Assembly (NCBI GenBank): GCA_009780515.1
Contig: WQZX01000006.1
Coordinates: 21,492-85,491 of the forward strand
Reading direction: 5' to 3'
DNA: 64,000 nucleotides
From: Nocardioidaceae bacterium
Lineage (GTDB): Bacteria > Actinomycetota > Actinomycetes > Propionibacteriales > Nocardioidaceae
In this document: piece after piece, positions 18,897-30,964 of the stretch
How the letters are laid out: every line of letters begins with the position of its first letter
Numbering within the stretch: position 1 is the stretch's first letter
Notes under the pieces: generated by a model
Seen by the model: the letters and a program-made list of their open reading frames with translations, nothing else
Told to the model about the DNA's origin: nothing
Databases searched by the model: none
Position numbers and translations under genes: made by a program

Positions 18897-20570
18897 ATGA
18901 CCTCCGAGCGAACCGCGGGCCGCGGCCCGGTGCTCAAGATCGAGAACCTGGGCGTCGACTTCTGGGTCGACGGCACCTGGTACCCCGCGGCCACGGGCAT
19001 GAACTACGAGGTCCAGCCCGGCGAGGTGCTGGCGATCGTCGGCGAGTCCGGTTCGGGCAAGAGCTCCAGCTCGATGGCCCTGCTGGGGCTGCTGCCGCCG
19101 AACGGCCGCGTCAACGGCCGGATCGAGTTCAAGGGACGCGACATCTCGGCGGTCTCCGCGTCGCAGCTGCGCAAGATCCGCGGCGAGGAGATCGCGGTCA
19201 TCTTCCAGGAGCCGATGACGGCCCTGAACCCCGTGTACACGATCGGGGCGCAGATCATCGAGATGCTGCGCACCCACAAGGGCATGGTGCCCGCCGACGC
19301 CCGTGCCCGGACGCTCGAGCTGCTCGAGCTGGTCGAGATGCCGCAGCCGGAGGTGTCGATCGACAAGTACCCCCACCAGCTCTCCGGCGGCCAGCGCCAG
19401 CGCGCGATGATCGCGATGGCGGTGTCGTGCGAGCCGGCGCTCCTGATCGCGGACGAGCCGACGACGGCGCTCGACGTCACCGTGCAGGCCGAGATCCTCG
19501 ACCTGATGCGCGACCTGAGGCACAAGGTGGACAGCGCGATCGTGCTGATCACCCACGATATGGGCGTCGTGGCCGACATGGCCGACCGGATCATCGTCAT
19601 GAAGGACGGCGTGATCGTCGAGGCCGGCGACGTGCACACCGTCTTCAGCAGCCCCTCGCACGAGTACACGGAGAAGCTGCTCGCCGCGGTGCCCAAGCTG
19701 AGCGTCGAGATCGACGCGGCCGAGGCCGAGGAGGCGCGGGTCTCGGCCGAGAAGCCGATCCTCACCTTCGAGGACGTCGTGATCGAGTACCCCAAGCGCG
19801 GCCGCATCCCGGCGTTCCGCGCCGTCGACGGAGTGTCCTTCGAGATCCGTGCCGGCGAGGTCGTCGCACTGGTCGGCGAGTCGGGCTCGGGCAAGACCAC
19901 CATCGGTCGCGCGGCCATCGGGCTGCTCCCGGTCCACTCGGGCACGCTGGAGGTCAACGGCACGAACATCGCCGGGGCCAAGGAGAAGGTCCTACGCGAC
20001 GTACGCCGCGACGCCGGCATCGTGTTCCAGGACCCGGGATCCTCGCTCAACCCGCGCCTGCCGATCGGCGAGTCGATCGGCGAGCCCATCATGCTCGCGG
20101 GCAAGGCGAAGGGCGCCGAGCTGCAGAAGCGGGTGGAGACGCTGCTCGACGAGGTCGAGCTGCCGCGCTCCTACCGCAACCGATACCCCCACGAGCTCTC
20201 CGGCGGTCAGCGGCAACGTGTGGGCATCGCCCGCGCCCTCGCGCTGCGGCCGCCGCTGCTGATCGCCGACGAGCCGACGTCGGCGCTCGACGTCTCGGTG
20301 CAGGCCCGCTTCCTCGACCTGCTCCAGGGGCTCCAGGAGCAGCTGCGGTTCGCATGCCTGTTCATCACCCACGACCTCGCGGTCGTCGACGTCCTCGCCC
20401 ACCGCGTGCTGGTGATGCACAAGGGCGTCCTGGTCGAGCAGGGCGTCAAGGATCAGGTCCTCCGCCGTCCGAAGGACCCCTACACGCAGCGTCTCATCGC
20501 GGCCGTCCCGGTGCCCGACCCCGTCGTCCAGCGCGAGAGGCGCGAGCTCCGGGCCGCCGGCCGTCAGTGA
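18897..20570 (+). CDS. Fused dual ATP-binding protein of the peptide ABC transporter (OppD-OppF)
   Basis: Both nucleotide-binding domains of the importer are carried on one 557-aa polypeptide. Domain 1 has Walker [10 protein letters not shown] near residue 48, signature [10 protein letters not shown] near 161 and Walker [13 protein letters not shown]. Domain 2 has GESGSGKTT near 325, [10 protein letters not shown] near 434 and [12 protein letters not shown]. Each is followed by the OppD/F family extension (for example [11 protein letters not shown] and [14 protein letters not shown]). The ATG at 18897 follows an AAGGGA site. It is separated from the permease genes by the opposite-strand PH-domain gene but clearly belongs to the same transporter. 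Confidence 0.95.
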   Translation: MTSERTAGRGPVLKIENLGVDFWVDGTWYPAATGMNYEVQPGEVLAIVGESGSGKSSSSMALLGLLPPNGRVNGRIEFKGRDISAVSASQLRKIRGEEIAVIFQEPMTALNPVYTIGAQIIEMLRTHKGMVPADARARTLELLELVEMPQPEVSIDKYPHQLSGGQRQRAMIAMAVSCEPALLIADEPTTALDVTVQAEILDLMRDLRHKVDSAIVLITHDMGVVADMADRIIVMKDGVIVEAGDVHTVFSSPSHEYTEKLLAAVPKLSVEIDAAEAEEARVSAEKPILTFEDVVIEYPKRGRIPAFRAVDGVSFEIRAGEVVALVGESGSGKTTIGRAAIGLLPVHSGTLEVNGTNIAGAKEKVLRDVRRDAGIVFQDPGSSLNPRLPIGESIGEPIMLAGKAKGAELQKRVETLLDEVELPRSYRNRYPHELSGGQRQRVGIARALALRPPLLIADEPTSALDVSVQARFLDLLQGLQEQLRFACLFITHDLAVVDVLAHRVLVMHKGVLVEQGVKDQVLRRPKDPYTQRLIAAVPVPDPVVQRERRELRAAGRQ

Positions 20571-20579
20571 GCCCGTCGA

Positions 20580-20585
20580 TAGGCT
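20580..20585 (+). promoter_or_regulatory. -10 box (TAGGCT) for leaderless rarA
   Basis: TAGGCT ends 7 nt before the GTG of rarA at 20593, and no ribosome site is visible. A leaderless transcript separate from the transporter genes is inferred. Confidence 0.5.
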
Positions 20586-20592
20586 CGTCGGC

Positions 20593-21948
20593 GTGGAAGG
20601 ACTCTTCGAGGTCGAGCCCGGTACGCCGACCGGCGGGTCGCTGAGCGACGCGACCCACGACGCCGCGCCGCTCGCCGTACGCATGCGGCCGCGGACGCTG
20701 GACGAGCTGGTCGGTCAGTCGCAGCTGAAGGCGGCGGGGTCGCCGCTGCGCCAGCTGGTCGAGGACGACCGCGCGCTCTCGCTGCTGCTGTGGGGACCTC
20801 CGGGCACGGGCAAGACCACGATCGCGAGCATCATCAGCCGCCAGACCGGTCGCCGGTTCGTGGAGATCTCGGCCGTCGCGGCCGGTGTGAAGGAGGTGCG
20901 GTCGGCGATCGACTCCGCCCGTGCGGCGCTGGTCTCGGGCGGTCAGCAGACGGTGCTGTTCGTCGACGAGGTCCACCGGTTCAGCAAGGCCCAGCAGGAC
21001 GCGCTGCTGCCGGGTGTCGAGAACCGCTGGGTCACGCTGGTCGCCGCGACGACCGAGAACCCGAGCTTCAGCGTCATCTCGCCGCTGCTGTCGCGCAGCC
21101 TGCTGCTGCGGCTGGAGTCGCTGACCGACGATGACGTCGCCGGCGTCCTCGACCGGGCGGTGACCGACGAGCGCGGGCTCGCGGGCGAGGTCGTCCTGGC
21201 CGACGACGCCCGCGAGCACATCGTCCGGCTCGCCGGGGGAGACGCCCGACGAGCGCTCACCTACCTCGAGGCCGCCGCGGGCGCGGTCTCGACAGGCTCG
21301 ACCACCGAGGTCCCGGTGATCACGGTCGAGACGGCCGAGGCGGCTGCCGACCAGGCAGCCGTTCGCTACGACCGGGACGGCGACCAGCACTACGACGTCA
21401 TCAGCGCGTTCATCAAGTCGGTCCGGGGGAGCGACGCCGACGCGGCGCTGCACTACCTGGCCCGGATGCTCGAGGCGGGGGAGGACCCGCGCTTCATCGC
21501 GAGACGGCTGATGATCCTCGCCAGCGAGGACATCGGCCTGGCCGATCCGACCGCGCTGCAGACCGCGGTCGCCGCCGCCCAGACGGTGCAGCTCATCGGC
21601 CTTCCGGAGGGCCAGCTCACGCTCGCCCACGCGACGATCGCGCTCGCGGTCGCGCCCAAGTCCAACGCCGTCACGACCGCGATCGGCGCGGCCGTCGCCG
21701 ACGTACGCGCCGGGAGGATCGGGCACGTGCCGCCGCACCTTCGCGACGCGCACTACGCCGGGGCGAAGAAGCTGGGGCACGGCGACGGGTACGTCTACAG
21801 CCACGACGCGCCGTACGGCGTGGCCGAGCAGCAGTACCTCCCCGACGTGCTCGCGGACACCCGCTACTACCAGCCGACCGAGCTCGGCAACGAGGCCACC
21901 GTCAAGCAGCGCTGGGAGCGGGTGCGGGCGATCATCCGTGGTCAGTAG
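20593..21948 (+). CDS. rarA: Replication-associated recombination protein A (MgsA/RarA)
   Basis: RarA is an AAA+ ATPase related to clamp loaders that acts at stalled replication forks. The 451-aa product has the N-terminal [11 protein letters not shown] motif (about residue 34), Walker [10 protein letters not shown] near 67, Walker B FVDEVHRF near 122, sensor GATTEN-type sequence (AATTENPSF) near 152, and the C-terminal tetramerisation domain with [16 protein letters not shown] near 257. The family length is 430-460. It starts at a GTG behind a TAGGCT box. Identification is secure. Confidence 0.95.
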   Translation: MEGLFEVEPGTPTGGSLSDATHDAAPLAVRMRPRTLDELVGQSQLKAAGSPLRQLVEDDRALSLLLWGPPGTGKTTIASIISRQTGRRFVEISAVAAGVKEVRSAIDSARAALVSGGQQTVLFVDEVHRFSKAQQDALLPGVENRWVTLVAATTENPSFSVISPLLSRSLLLRLESLTDDDVAGVLDRAVTDERGLAGEVVLADDAREHIVRLAGGDARRALTYLEAAAGAVSTGSTTEVPVITVETAEAAADQAAVRYDRDGDQHYDVISAFIKSVRGSDADAALHYLARMLEAGEDPRFIARRLMILASEDIGLADPTALQTAVAAAQTVQLIGLPEGQLTLAHATIALAVAPKSNAVTTAIGAAVADVRAGRIGHVPPHLRDAHYAGAKKLGHGDGYVYSHDAPYGVAEQQYLPDVLADTRYYQPTELGNEATVKQRWERVRAIIRGQ

Positions 21949-21956
21949 CGAGCCAT

Positions 21957-21962
21957 TAGGCT
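21957..21962 (+). promoter_or_regulatory. -10 box (TAGGCT) before the 21971 gene
   Basis: TAGGCT is followed by 8 nt and the GTG at 21971. The spacing suits a leaderless or near-leaderless transcript that would also carry the next gene and alaS. Confidence 0.45.
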
Positions 21963-21970
21963 TGTCGACC

Positions 21971-22510
21971 GTGACGCCCGAGCTCGTCGTACCGACCGCC
22001 CTCGCCGTCCTCGCCGTCCTGGTCCTCGTCGGGCTGGTCGGCGCGGTGGCTCTCCTGGTGCTGGCCGTACGCCGGACGCGCGAGCGCACCGACGCCCTGC
22101 TGGCCGGGGCGGCGACCGATGCCGACGAGCTGCGCGAGCAGCTCACCCACATCGAGGAGCAGCTGCGCGCCCAGGCTGCGGCCGTGGAGCGCGCAGGTCT
22201 GGCCGACCGGCCCCCGGTGCTGGTCGACGACCGCGAGTTCATCATCACCGAGCTCGGTCGTGAGCGGCCGCTGGTGCCGGGCATCCCGGCGCCGCAGTTC
22301 GTGGACACGCTGCTGCGGGAGAGCCTGGTCCGCACCGCGTCCCTGGCCGCCGGCCTGCGTCATGCGCTCTCGCCCGAGATCCGCAACCGGATCCGCTTCG
22401 AGATGAAGCGCGAGGTCAAGCGCTCGCGCAAGCAGCGTCGTGCCGAGGCACGCCTGGCCCGTCGTGAGTGGGAGGCCCGCCAGCGGGCCGGGATCGAGCT
22501 CACCGGATGA
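21971..22510 (+). CDS. Membrane-anchored coiled-coil protein of unknown function
   Basis: I do not recognise a named family. The 179-aa product has one N-terminal membrane helix (about 7-32), then a charged helical stretch (RTRERTDALL...ELREQLTHIEEQLRAQAAAVER) likely to form a coiled coil, a middle segment, and a very basic C-terminus rich in Lys/Arg (KREVKRSRKQRRAEARLARREW). The GTG at 21971 was chosen for its TAGGCT box; an earlier in-frame start at 21938 would overlap rarA. In Streptomyces the same position before alaS holds a DUF948 protein with similar topology, so this may be a distant counterpart. Confidence 0.7.
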   Translation: MTPELVVPTALAVLAVLVLVGLVGAVALLVLAVRRTRERTDALLAGAATDADELREQLTHIEEQLRAQAAAVERAGLADRPPVLVDDREFIITELGRERPLVPGIPAPQFVDTLLRESLVRTASLAAGLRHALSPEIRNRIRFEMKREVKRSRKQRRAEARLARREWEARQRAGIELTG

Positions 22511-22805
22511 GGCGCGGCTTCTGGTTCGGCGCCGGTGTCGCGGCGGGGGTCTACGGCATGGTCCGCGCGCGGCGGGTCGCGGAGGCGTTCACCCCCGACG
22601 GCATGCGTGACCGGGTCAAGGCCGCGGGGCTCGGCGCCCGGATGCTGCGCGACGAGATGGCCCAGGGCACGGCCGATGCCGAAACGGGGTTGCGGGAGCG
22701 CTACGGTCTCCCGTCCCCTGGTGAGGGACACCCGCAGCTCCCCGCCCCGCAGCACGACCGCAGAGCGCTCCCGAGCGACCGAGACCAGCACGACAAGGAC
22801 GATCG

Positions 22806-22809
<4 letters not shown>
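22507..22809 (+). CDS. Small conserved protein upstream of alaS (DUF6167-like)
   Basis: This 100-aa product starts MRRGFWFGAGVAAGVYGMVRARR, a short N-terminal hydrophobic helix followed by a basic stretch, then a hydrophilic, Pro/Arg/Asp-rich tail. The ATG overlaps the upstream stop (ATGA), and its own stop overlaps the alaS ATG, so three genes are translationally coupled. Small proteins with this kind of N-terminus and place (family DUF6167, in my recollection) precede alaS in Streptomyces. Function is unknown. Confidence 0.75.
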
Positions 22810-25483
<2,674 letters not shown>

Positions 25484-25484
<1 letters not shown>

Positions 25485-25966
25485 TGCGCCTCGGCGTGCG
25501 ACTCGCCGTCGATCCGGGCGATGCCCGGATCGGGGTCGCCCGCAGCGACCCCTCGGGCACGCTGGCGACCCCGGTCGAGACCGTCCGCCGCGGCAAGGGC
25601 GACGTACGACGCCTGGCGCGCCTGGTGCGCGACGAGAGCGCGATCGAGGTCGTGGTCGGCCTGCCGCGGTCGCTCGGCGGCCACGACACACCCTCGACCC
25701 GGAAGGCGCGCGACCTGGCCGCGCAGCTGGCCGCGAGGATCGCCCCGGTGCCGGTGCGGCTGCTCGACGAGCGTCTGACCACCGTGACCGCGGAGGCTAT
25801 GCTGCGCGATCAGCGCAAGGGCGCCAGCCGGCGTGCGGTGATCGACCAGGCAGCAGCCATGGTGATCCTGCAGCAGGCGCTGGAGAGCGAGCGGGCCACG
25901 GGCGACCCGCCCGGTGAGCTGGTGACCGTCGTAGCAGCCGAGGAGGCCGAGGTAGCCGATGAGTGA
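25484..25966 (+). CDS. ruvX: YqgF/RuvX family RNase H-fold nuclease
   Basis: This family has an RNase H-like fold and is described as a putative Holliday junction resolvase, also linked to 16S rRNA 5' processing. The 160-aa product shows the first acidic motif AVDPGDARIGVA (about residues 8-19), the middle VVVGLPRSLGG, and the late LLDERLTTVTA segment near 92-102, followed by IDQAAAMVILQQ. It starts at a GTG one base inside the alaS stop and overlaps mltG by 8 nt, in the conserved order alaS-ruvX-mltG-aroE. Confidence 0.92.
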
Positions 25967-27092
25967 CGACTCGATCCTGTCCGACCTGGGCGCCGGATCC
26001 GGACATCACGACCACCGTGGACCGCGCCGACGACGCCCCAGCGGCTGCATGCCGCTGCTGCTGGTCGCGCTGGTGGTGCTCGCCGTGGTCGTCTTCGGTG
26101 CGGTGAAGGGCATCGACCACGTGAAGTCGTGGCTCGCGGGCCCGGCCGACTACCAGGGTCCGGGCGAGGGTCGGGTGACCTTCACGATCAGCAAGGGCGA
26201 GACCGTGTCCGAGATGGGCGCGGACCTGCAGAAGCTCGACGTCGTGGAGTCGGAGAAGGCGTTCGTGCACGCCGCGTCCGGCAACCCGGCCGCGACCGGC
26301 ATCCAGCCCGGCAGCTACCAGCTCAAGCACAAGATGGCGGCCGCGGACGCGGTCGACGTCCTGGTCAACCCCAAGAACATGGTCCAGGACGCGGTCACGA
26401 TCCCCGAGGGCAAGCGCACGACCGACGTCGTCGACCTGATCGTCGAGCACACGCACTTCTCCAAGGCGTCGGTGGAGAAGGTGCTCACCCACCCGACCGG
26501 GCTGGGCCTGCCGTCCTACGCCCACGGCAGCCCGGAGGGCTACCTCTTCCCCGCGACGTACGACGTCCAGCCGGGCGAGACCCCGAAGAGCCTGATCAGG
26601 CAGATGGTCGCCAAGTGGCGCGAGGAGGCGGACTCGATCCACCTCGAGAGCGCCGCGCGGGCCGTCAACCTCGACCCCGACCAGGTGATCACGGTGGCGA
26701 GCATCCTGGAGTTCGAGGCGCAGCGCACCCAGGACTACCCGAAGGTGGCCCGCGCGATCTACAACCGGCTCAAGGCCGGCATGCCGCTGCAGTCCGACGC
26801 GACGGTGTCCTACGCCAACGGCACCAGCAACCAGATCTGGACCAGCGCCGCGCAGCGCGGCAGCGACTCGGCGTACAACACCTACAAGCACAAGGGGCTG
26901 CCGCCGGGACCGATCGGCAACCCGGGCATGGCCACGATCAAGGCGGCGCTGCACCCGGCCAAGGGGCCGTGGCTCTACTGGGTCGTGGTGAACCTGCGCA
27001 CCGGGGAGACCGACTTCGCCACGACGTACGCCCAGCACCAGCGGCAGGTCGCGAAGCTCAACGCCTACTGCAAGACCTCCTCGGCCTGCTGA
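25959..27092 (+). CDS. mltG: Endolytic murein transglycosylase MltG
   Basis: MltG cuts nascent peptidoglycan strands at the membrane and is thought to terminate glycan synthesis. The 377-aa protein has a cytoplasmic N-terminus, one membrane helix (about 28-50), a LysM-like region (VTFTISKGETVSEMGADL) and the YceG catalytic domain with SILEFEAQR near residue 247, whose first Glu corresponds to the catalytic residue, and the NRLKAGMPLQSDATVSYA motif. The C-terminal GLPPGPIGNPG and TDFATTYAQH motifs are intact. It is coupled to ruvX and to aroE by overlaps. Confidence 0.95.
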   Translation: MSDDSILSDLGAGSGHHDHRGPRRRRPSGCMPLLLVALVVLAVVVFGAVKGIDHVKSWLAGPADYQGPGEGRVTFTISKGETVSEMGADLQKLDVVESEKAFVHAASGNPAATGIQPGSYQLKHKMAAADAVDVLVNPKNMVQDAVTIPEGKRTTDVVDLIVEHTHFSKASVEKVLTHPTGLGLPSYAHGSPEGYLFPATYDVQPGETPKSLIRQMVAKWREEADSIHLESAARAVNLDPDQVITVASILEFEAQRTQDYPKVARAIYNRLKAGMPLQSDATVSYANGTSNQIWTSAAQRGSDSAYNTYKHKGLPPGPIGNPGMATIKAALHPAKGPWLYWVVVNLRTGETDFATTYAQHQRQVAKLNAYCKTSSAC

Positions 27093-27916
27093 TGGCCGCT
27101 GCGACGAGGTGCGCGGTCGTCGGCGACCCGGTCGACCACTCGCTGTCGCCGGTGCTGCACCGCGCGGGCTATGCCGCGCTCGGCCTCGACGGCTGGACCT
27201 ACGACGCGGTGCAGGTGCCGGCGGGCGGGCTGGCCGCGATGGTCGCCGGCCTGGGGCCCGAGTGGCGGGGCCTGTCGGTGACGGCCCCTCTCAAGCGCGA
27301 GGCGCTCGCCACGGCGGTGTCGTCGACCGACCGGGCGGGGCTCGCCGGGGGAGCGAACACACTGGTGCGCGGCGACTCCGGCGCCGGCTGGGCGGGCGAC
27401 AACACCGACCTGCCGGGCGCGGTCGAGGCGATCCGCGAGCGGTGGAGCGCGCCGGTCGGCGATGCGCTCGTCCTCGGCGGCGGGGCGACCGCGGCGAGCG
27501 TCGGGCTCGCGCTGGTCGAGCTCGGCGTCGAGCGCCTGCGGCTGGCCGTGCGGGACCCCGGCCGAGCGGCCGAGGCGCTGTCGGCGCTGATGGCCCACCC
27601 CAGGGCGCCCGAGGTCTCCGTGACCCACCTGACCGACGCGCGCGGCGGCGACCTCGTCGTCTCGACGATCCCGGCGGCCGCCCAGACGCCCGAGCTGGTC
27701 CAGCGCCTCGACAGCGCGCCGGTGCTGTTCGAGGTCACCTACAACACCTGGCCGACGCCGCTGGTCGCCGCGGCCGAGCGCCGGGGCGCGGTCGTCGTCT
27801 CCGGTCTCGACCTGCTCGTCCACCAGGCGGTCCTGCAGTTCGAGATGTTCACCGGCCGGCGGGGCCCGCTCGGGGCCATGCGTGCTGCCGGGGAGGCCGC
27901 GCTAGCCGTCCGCTGA
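27092..27916 (+). CDS. aroE: Shikimate dehydrogenase
   Basis: AroE reduces 3-dehydroshikimate to shikimate with NADPH in aromatic amino-acid synthesis. The 274-aa product has the substrate motif DHSLSPVLH near residues 14-22, the catalytic Lys in SVTAPLKREAL near 68, the Asn of GANTLV near 89, GDNTDLPG near 102, and a glycine-rich nucleotide loop (LVLGGGATAASV) near 126. Members of the actinobacterial group differ from E. coli in the NADP-binding region. The ATG shares one base with the mltG stop. A perfect palindrome follows directly after its stop. Confidence 0.93.
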   Translation: MAAATRCAVVGDPVDHSLSPVLHRAGYAALGLDGWTYDAVQVPAGGLAAMVAGLGPEWRGLSVTAPLKREALATAVSSTDRAGLAGGANTLVRGDSGAGWAGDNTDLPGAVEAIRERWSAPVGDALVLGGGATAASVGLALVELGVERLRLAVRDPGRAAEALSALMAHPRAPEVSVTHLTDARGGDLVVSTIPAAAQTPELVQRLDSAPVLFEVTYNTWPTPLVAAAERRGAVVVSGLDLLVHQAVLQFEMFTGRRGPLGAMRAAGEAALAVR

Positions 27917-27917
27917 C

Positions 27918-27943
27918 AGCCTTCCTTACCGGTAAGGAAGGCT
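27918..27943. terminator. Perfect 26-bp palindrome after aroE
   Basis: AGCCTTCCTTACC (27918-27930) is followed at once by its exact reverse complement (27931-27943), with no spacer. As RNA it gives an 11-bp stem with a 4-nt loop, but no T-run follows. Lying 1 nt after the aroE stop and about 43 bp before the next -10 box, it may be a terminator. Spacer-free palindromes of this kind also serve as operators for dimeric repressors. Confidence 0.6.
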
Positions 27944-27985
27944 CGTCGTCGGCACTGTCGGCGCGCGACCCGGCGGCTCGGACGC

Positions 27986-27991
27986 TAGGTT
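27986..27991 (+). promoter_or_regulatory. -10 box (TAGGTT) for the leaderless prepilin peptidase gene
   Basis: TAGGTT is followed by 6 nt and the ATG at 27998, without a ribosome site. It would give a new leaderless transcript after the aroE palindrome. Confidence 0.45.
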
Positions 27992-27997
27992 CGGCGC

Positions 27998-28705
27998 ATG
28001 CAGTGGGACCCGGCCGCCGGAGCGGCGTGTGCCGTCGCGGGGGGCGTGCTCGGCCTGCTCGTGCCCCGGATCATCGCGGCGGTCCCGGAGCCCGAGCCCG
28101 ACCCGGAGGAGAAGGCGGGGGACTTCCCCGACAAGATCCCGTACGCCGACCTGGCCCGTCGCCCGCGGCTCGGACCGTGGTGCGCCGTGGCCTGCGCGGT
28201 CGCCGGCGCACTCATGGGCGTCGCGCTCGGGTGGTCCTGGGCGCTCGGGTGGCTGGTCTTCCTGCTGCCGGTCGGCGCCGCCCTGGCGGTGATCGACCTC
28301 TCGACGTGGTACCTCCCGACGCGCATCATCGCGCCCTCGTACGCGGTCGTGGCGGTGCTCGTCTGCGTGGCGGCCGGGGTGCTGCAGAACGTCCACGTGG
28401 TCGTCTACGCGGCGGTCGGCTTCCTCGGGCTGGGCGCCTACTACGGCCTGATGTGGCTGATCAGCCCGCGCATCATGGCCTTCGGCGACGTACGTCTCGG
28501 CGGCCTGCTCGGACTCGCTCTCGGCCCGTTCGGGCTCGTGACGGTGCTGGCGTCGGTGTTCCTGGCGGCCGTCGTCGGAGCGGTGGCCATCGTGCCGATG
28601 CGGCTGAGCGGGCACAGCATCGCCCGGCGGATGCCGTTCGGGCCGTTCCTCCTCATCGGGGCGGTGCTCGCCGTCGTGGTGGGCCAGGTCCTGGTCACTG
28701 GGTAG
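27998..28705 (+). CDS. Prepilin peptidase (A24 family)
   Basis: These GxGD-type aspartic proteases cut the leader from type IV pilin-like precursors in the membrane. The 235-aa protein has about seven hydrophobic helices and both catalytic aspartates: AVIDLSTWYLPT near residue 99 and FGDVRLGGLLG near 163 (FGD pattern). The N-terminal methyltransferase domain with its four cysteines, found in PilD, is absent, as is usual in actinobacterial TadV-like forms. No pilin or tad genes lie in the window, so the substrate must be encoded elsewhere. It occupies a spot in the aro region that is conserved in actinobacteria. Confidence 0.88.
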   Translation: MQWDPAAGAACAVAGGVLGLLVPRIIAAVPEPEPDPEEKAGDFPDKIPYADLARRPRLGPWCAVACAVAGALMGVALGWSWALGWLVFLLPVGAALAVIDLSTWYLPTRIIAPSYAVVAVLVCVAAGVLQNVHVVVYAAVGFLGLGAYYGLMWLISPRIMAFGDVRLGGLLGLALGPFGLVTVLASVFLAAVVGAVAIVPMRLSGHSIARRMPFGPFLLIGAVLAVVVGQVLVTG

Positions 28706-28708
28706 CGT
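28703..28708 (+). promoter_or_regulatory. -10 box (TAGCGT) for the quinone-reductase-like gene
   Basis: TAGCGT overlaps the stop codon of the prepilin peptidase gene and ends 7 nt before the ATG at 28716. No ribosome site is present, so a leaderless start is likely. Confidence 0.4.
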
Positions 28709-28715
28709 CGGAGTC

Positions 28716-29735
28716 ATGCGCGCTGTCGTCTACTCCGAGACCGGTCCGTCCTCCGTCCTGCGGCTCGTCGACCGCGAGGTGCCCGAGCCGGGGCCGGGCG
28801 AGCTGCGGGTGCGCCTGGTGCGCGCCGGCGTGAACCCGACCGACTGGAAGTTCCGTGCCGGCGGCACCTACGCCGAGCTGCCGTACGACGAGATCACGCC
28901 CGGCCAGGACGGCGCGGGTGTCGTCGAGGCGGTGGGCGAGGGTGTCCTGGGCTTCGCGGTCGAGGACCGCGTGTGGCTGATGCTGGCCCAGCACGGCCGG
29001 CCCTACGGCACGGCCGCCGAGCAGGTCGTCGTACCTGCGGAGAACGCGGTGCACCTCCCCGTCGGCGCGTCGTACGAGCTCGGGGCCTCGCTGGGTGTGC
29101 CCGCGGTGACGGCCCACCGGGCGCTGACCTCGGGCGACGTCACCCGGCTGGCGCCGGGTGCGCTGGACGGTCGCACGGTCCTGGTCCACGGCGGCGCGGG
29201 AGCCGTCGGCAACGCCGCGATCCAGCTGGCGCGGTGGGCGGGCGCGACGGTCCTCACCACGGTGAGCAGCGACGAGAAGGCCGCGCTCGCGATCGCCGCC
29301 GGTGCGCACCAGACCGTCAACTACAAGGTCGGCGATCCCGCCGCCGAGATCGAGGCGCTCGCGCCGGACGGCGTCGACCTCGTCGTGGACGTCGCCCCCG
29401 CGGTCAACAACGACCTCGATCGGCGGGTGCTGCGCGTGCACGGCACCGTCGCGATCTACGCCAACAACGGCGGCGACGAGCTGACCATGCCCGTGCGGGA
29501 GACCTTCTCCAAGAACCTCCGCTACCAGTTCGTGCTGCTGTACACGCTCGCCCCCGAGCTCCTGCGCGCCGCCGCGGAGGACATCACCGCCGCGATCGAG
29601 GTCGGTGCCCTGCGCGTGGGCGAGGATGCCGGCGTACCGCTGCACCACCACGCGCTGGACGACGCCGCCGCGGCCCACGACGCGGTCGAGCAGGGTGCCG
29701 TCGGCAAGGTCCTGCTCGACCTGGACCACGACTGA
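28716..29735 (+). CDS. Zinc-independent NADP-dependent oxidoreductase (quinone reductase-like MDR)
   Basis: The 339-aa protein belongs to the medium-chain dehydrogenase/reductase superfamily, quinone oxidoreductase branch. The catalytic GroES-like domain starts [15 protein letters not shown] and lacks the zinc-ligand cysteines. The Rossmann loop [21 protein letters not shown] lies near residues 158-178, followed by [15 protein letters not shown]. The substrate cannot be predicted; quinones or alpha,beta-unsaturated carbonyls are usual. It lies between the prepilin peptidase gene and aroC on the same strand but has its own -10 box and is probably not part of aromatic synthesis. Confidence 0.88.
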   Translation: MRAVVYSETGPSSVLRLVDREVPEPGPGELRVRLVRAGVNPTDWKFRAGGTYAELPYDEITPGQDGAGVVEAVGEGVLGFAVEDRVWLMLAQHGRPYGTAAEQVVVPAENAVHLPVGASYELGASLGVPAVTAHRALTSGDVTRLAPGALDGRTVLVHGGAGAVGNAAIQLARWAGATVLTTVSSDEKAALAIAAGAHQTVNYKVGDPAAEIEALAPDGVDLVVDVAPAVNNDLDRRVLRVHGTVAIYANNGGDELTMPVRETFSKNLRYQFVLLYTLAPELLRAAAEDITAAIEVGALRVGEDAGVPLHHHALDDAAAAHDAVEQGAVGKVLLDLDHD

Positions 29736-29767
29736 GCCGTGCGCGTCGCCATGGGAGGATTGCGCCC

Positions 29768-30946
29768 ATGTTGCGCTGGCTGACCGCGGGGGAGTCGCAC
29801 GGTCCCTCCCTGGTCGCGATCCTCGAGGGCATGCCCGCCCACGTCGAGGTCACGACCCATGACATCTCCGACTCGCTCGCCCGGCGCCGGCTCGGCTACG
29901 GCCGCGGCGCGCGGATGAAGTTCGAGCAGGACGAGGTCACGCTGGTCGGCGGGGTGCGGCACGGCCGGACGCAGGGCGGGCCGGTGGCGATCGAGATCGG
30001 CAACACCGAGTGGCCGCGCTGGGAGAAGGTCATGTCGGCCGACCCGGTCGACCCCGACGAGCTCGCGACGATGGCCCGCAACGCGCCGCTGACCCGGCCG
30101 CGCCCCGGCCACGCCGACTTCACCGGCATGCAGAAGTACGACTTCGACGACGCCCGTCCGCTCCTGGAGCGCGCGTCGGCCCGCGAGACCGCGGCGCGCG
30201 TCGCGCTCGGCCGCGTCGCCAGCAACTTCCTGGAGCAGGCCACCGGCGCCAGCATCGTCTCCCACGTGATCGAGCTCGGCGGCATCCGTACGCCGACCCG
30301 CGACCTGCCCACGCCCGACGACGTCGAGCGTCTCGACGCCGACCCGGTGCGCTGCCTCGACCCCGAAGGCAGCAGGCAGATGGTCGAGCGGATCGACCAG
30401 GCGCACAAGGACGGCGACACCCTCGGCGGCGTCGTGGAGGTGGTCGTCCACGGCCTGCCGCCGGGCCTGGGGTCGCACGTCCACTGGGACCGCCGCCTCG
30501 ACTCGCGCCTCGCCGGCGCCCTGATGGGCATCCAGGCGATCAAGGGCGTCGAGCTCGGCGACGGCTTCGAGGTCGCCGCGACACCGGGCAGCCTGGCGCA
30601 CGACGAGATCGTCCCGACCGAGGACGGCGTGCGTCGTACCAGCGGTCGCAGCGGCGGCACCGAGGGCGGCATGTCGACCGGTGAGGTGCTGCGGGTGCGC
30701 GCGGCGATGAAGCCGATCGCGACCGTCCCGCGGGCGCTGCGCACCGTCGACGTCGCCACCGGCGAGGCCGCCGTCGCCCACCACCAGCGCTCCGACGTCT
30801 GTGCCGTCCCGGCCGCCGGCATCGTCGCCGAGGCGATGGTCGCCCTGGTGCTGGCTGACGCCGTGACCGAGAAGTTCGGCGGCGACTCGCTCGGCGAGAC
30901 CGCCCGCAACGTGCGGTCCTACCTCGACAACCTGCGCTACCGGTGA
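29768..30946 (+). CDS. aroC: Chorismate synthase
   Basis: AroC converts EPSP to chorismate, the last common step of aromatic synthesis, and needs reduced FMN. The 392-aa product begins [15 protein letters not shown] and has all family signatures: [13 protein letters not shown] near 43-55, the [11 protein letters not shown] stretch near 111, [13 protein letters not shown] near 138, and [15 protein letters not shown] near 295. The length matches the family. aroK starts 18 nt downstream, giving the order aroC-aroK-aroB-aroQ typical of actinobacteria. Confidence 0.97.
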   Translation: MLRWLTAGESHGPSLVAILEGMPAHVEVTTHDISDSLARRRLGYGRGARMKFEQDEVTLVGGVRHGRTQGGPVAIEIGNTEWPRWEKVMSADPVDPDELATMARNAPLTRPRPGHADFTGMQKYDFDDARPLLERASARETAARVALGRVASNFLEQATGASIVSHVIELGGIRTPTRDLPTPDDVERLDADPVRCLDPEGSRQMVERIDQAHKDGDTLGGVVEVVVHGLPPGLGSHVHWDRRLDSRLAGALMGIQAIKGVELGDGFEVAATPGSLAHDEIVPTEDGVRRTSGRSGGTEGGMSTGEVLRVRAAMKPIATVPRALRTVDVATGEAAVAHHQRSDVCAVPAAGIVAEAMVALVLADAVTEKFGGDSLGETARNVRSYLDNLRYR

Positions 30947-30964
30947 TCGGGCGGTGACCCGCCG

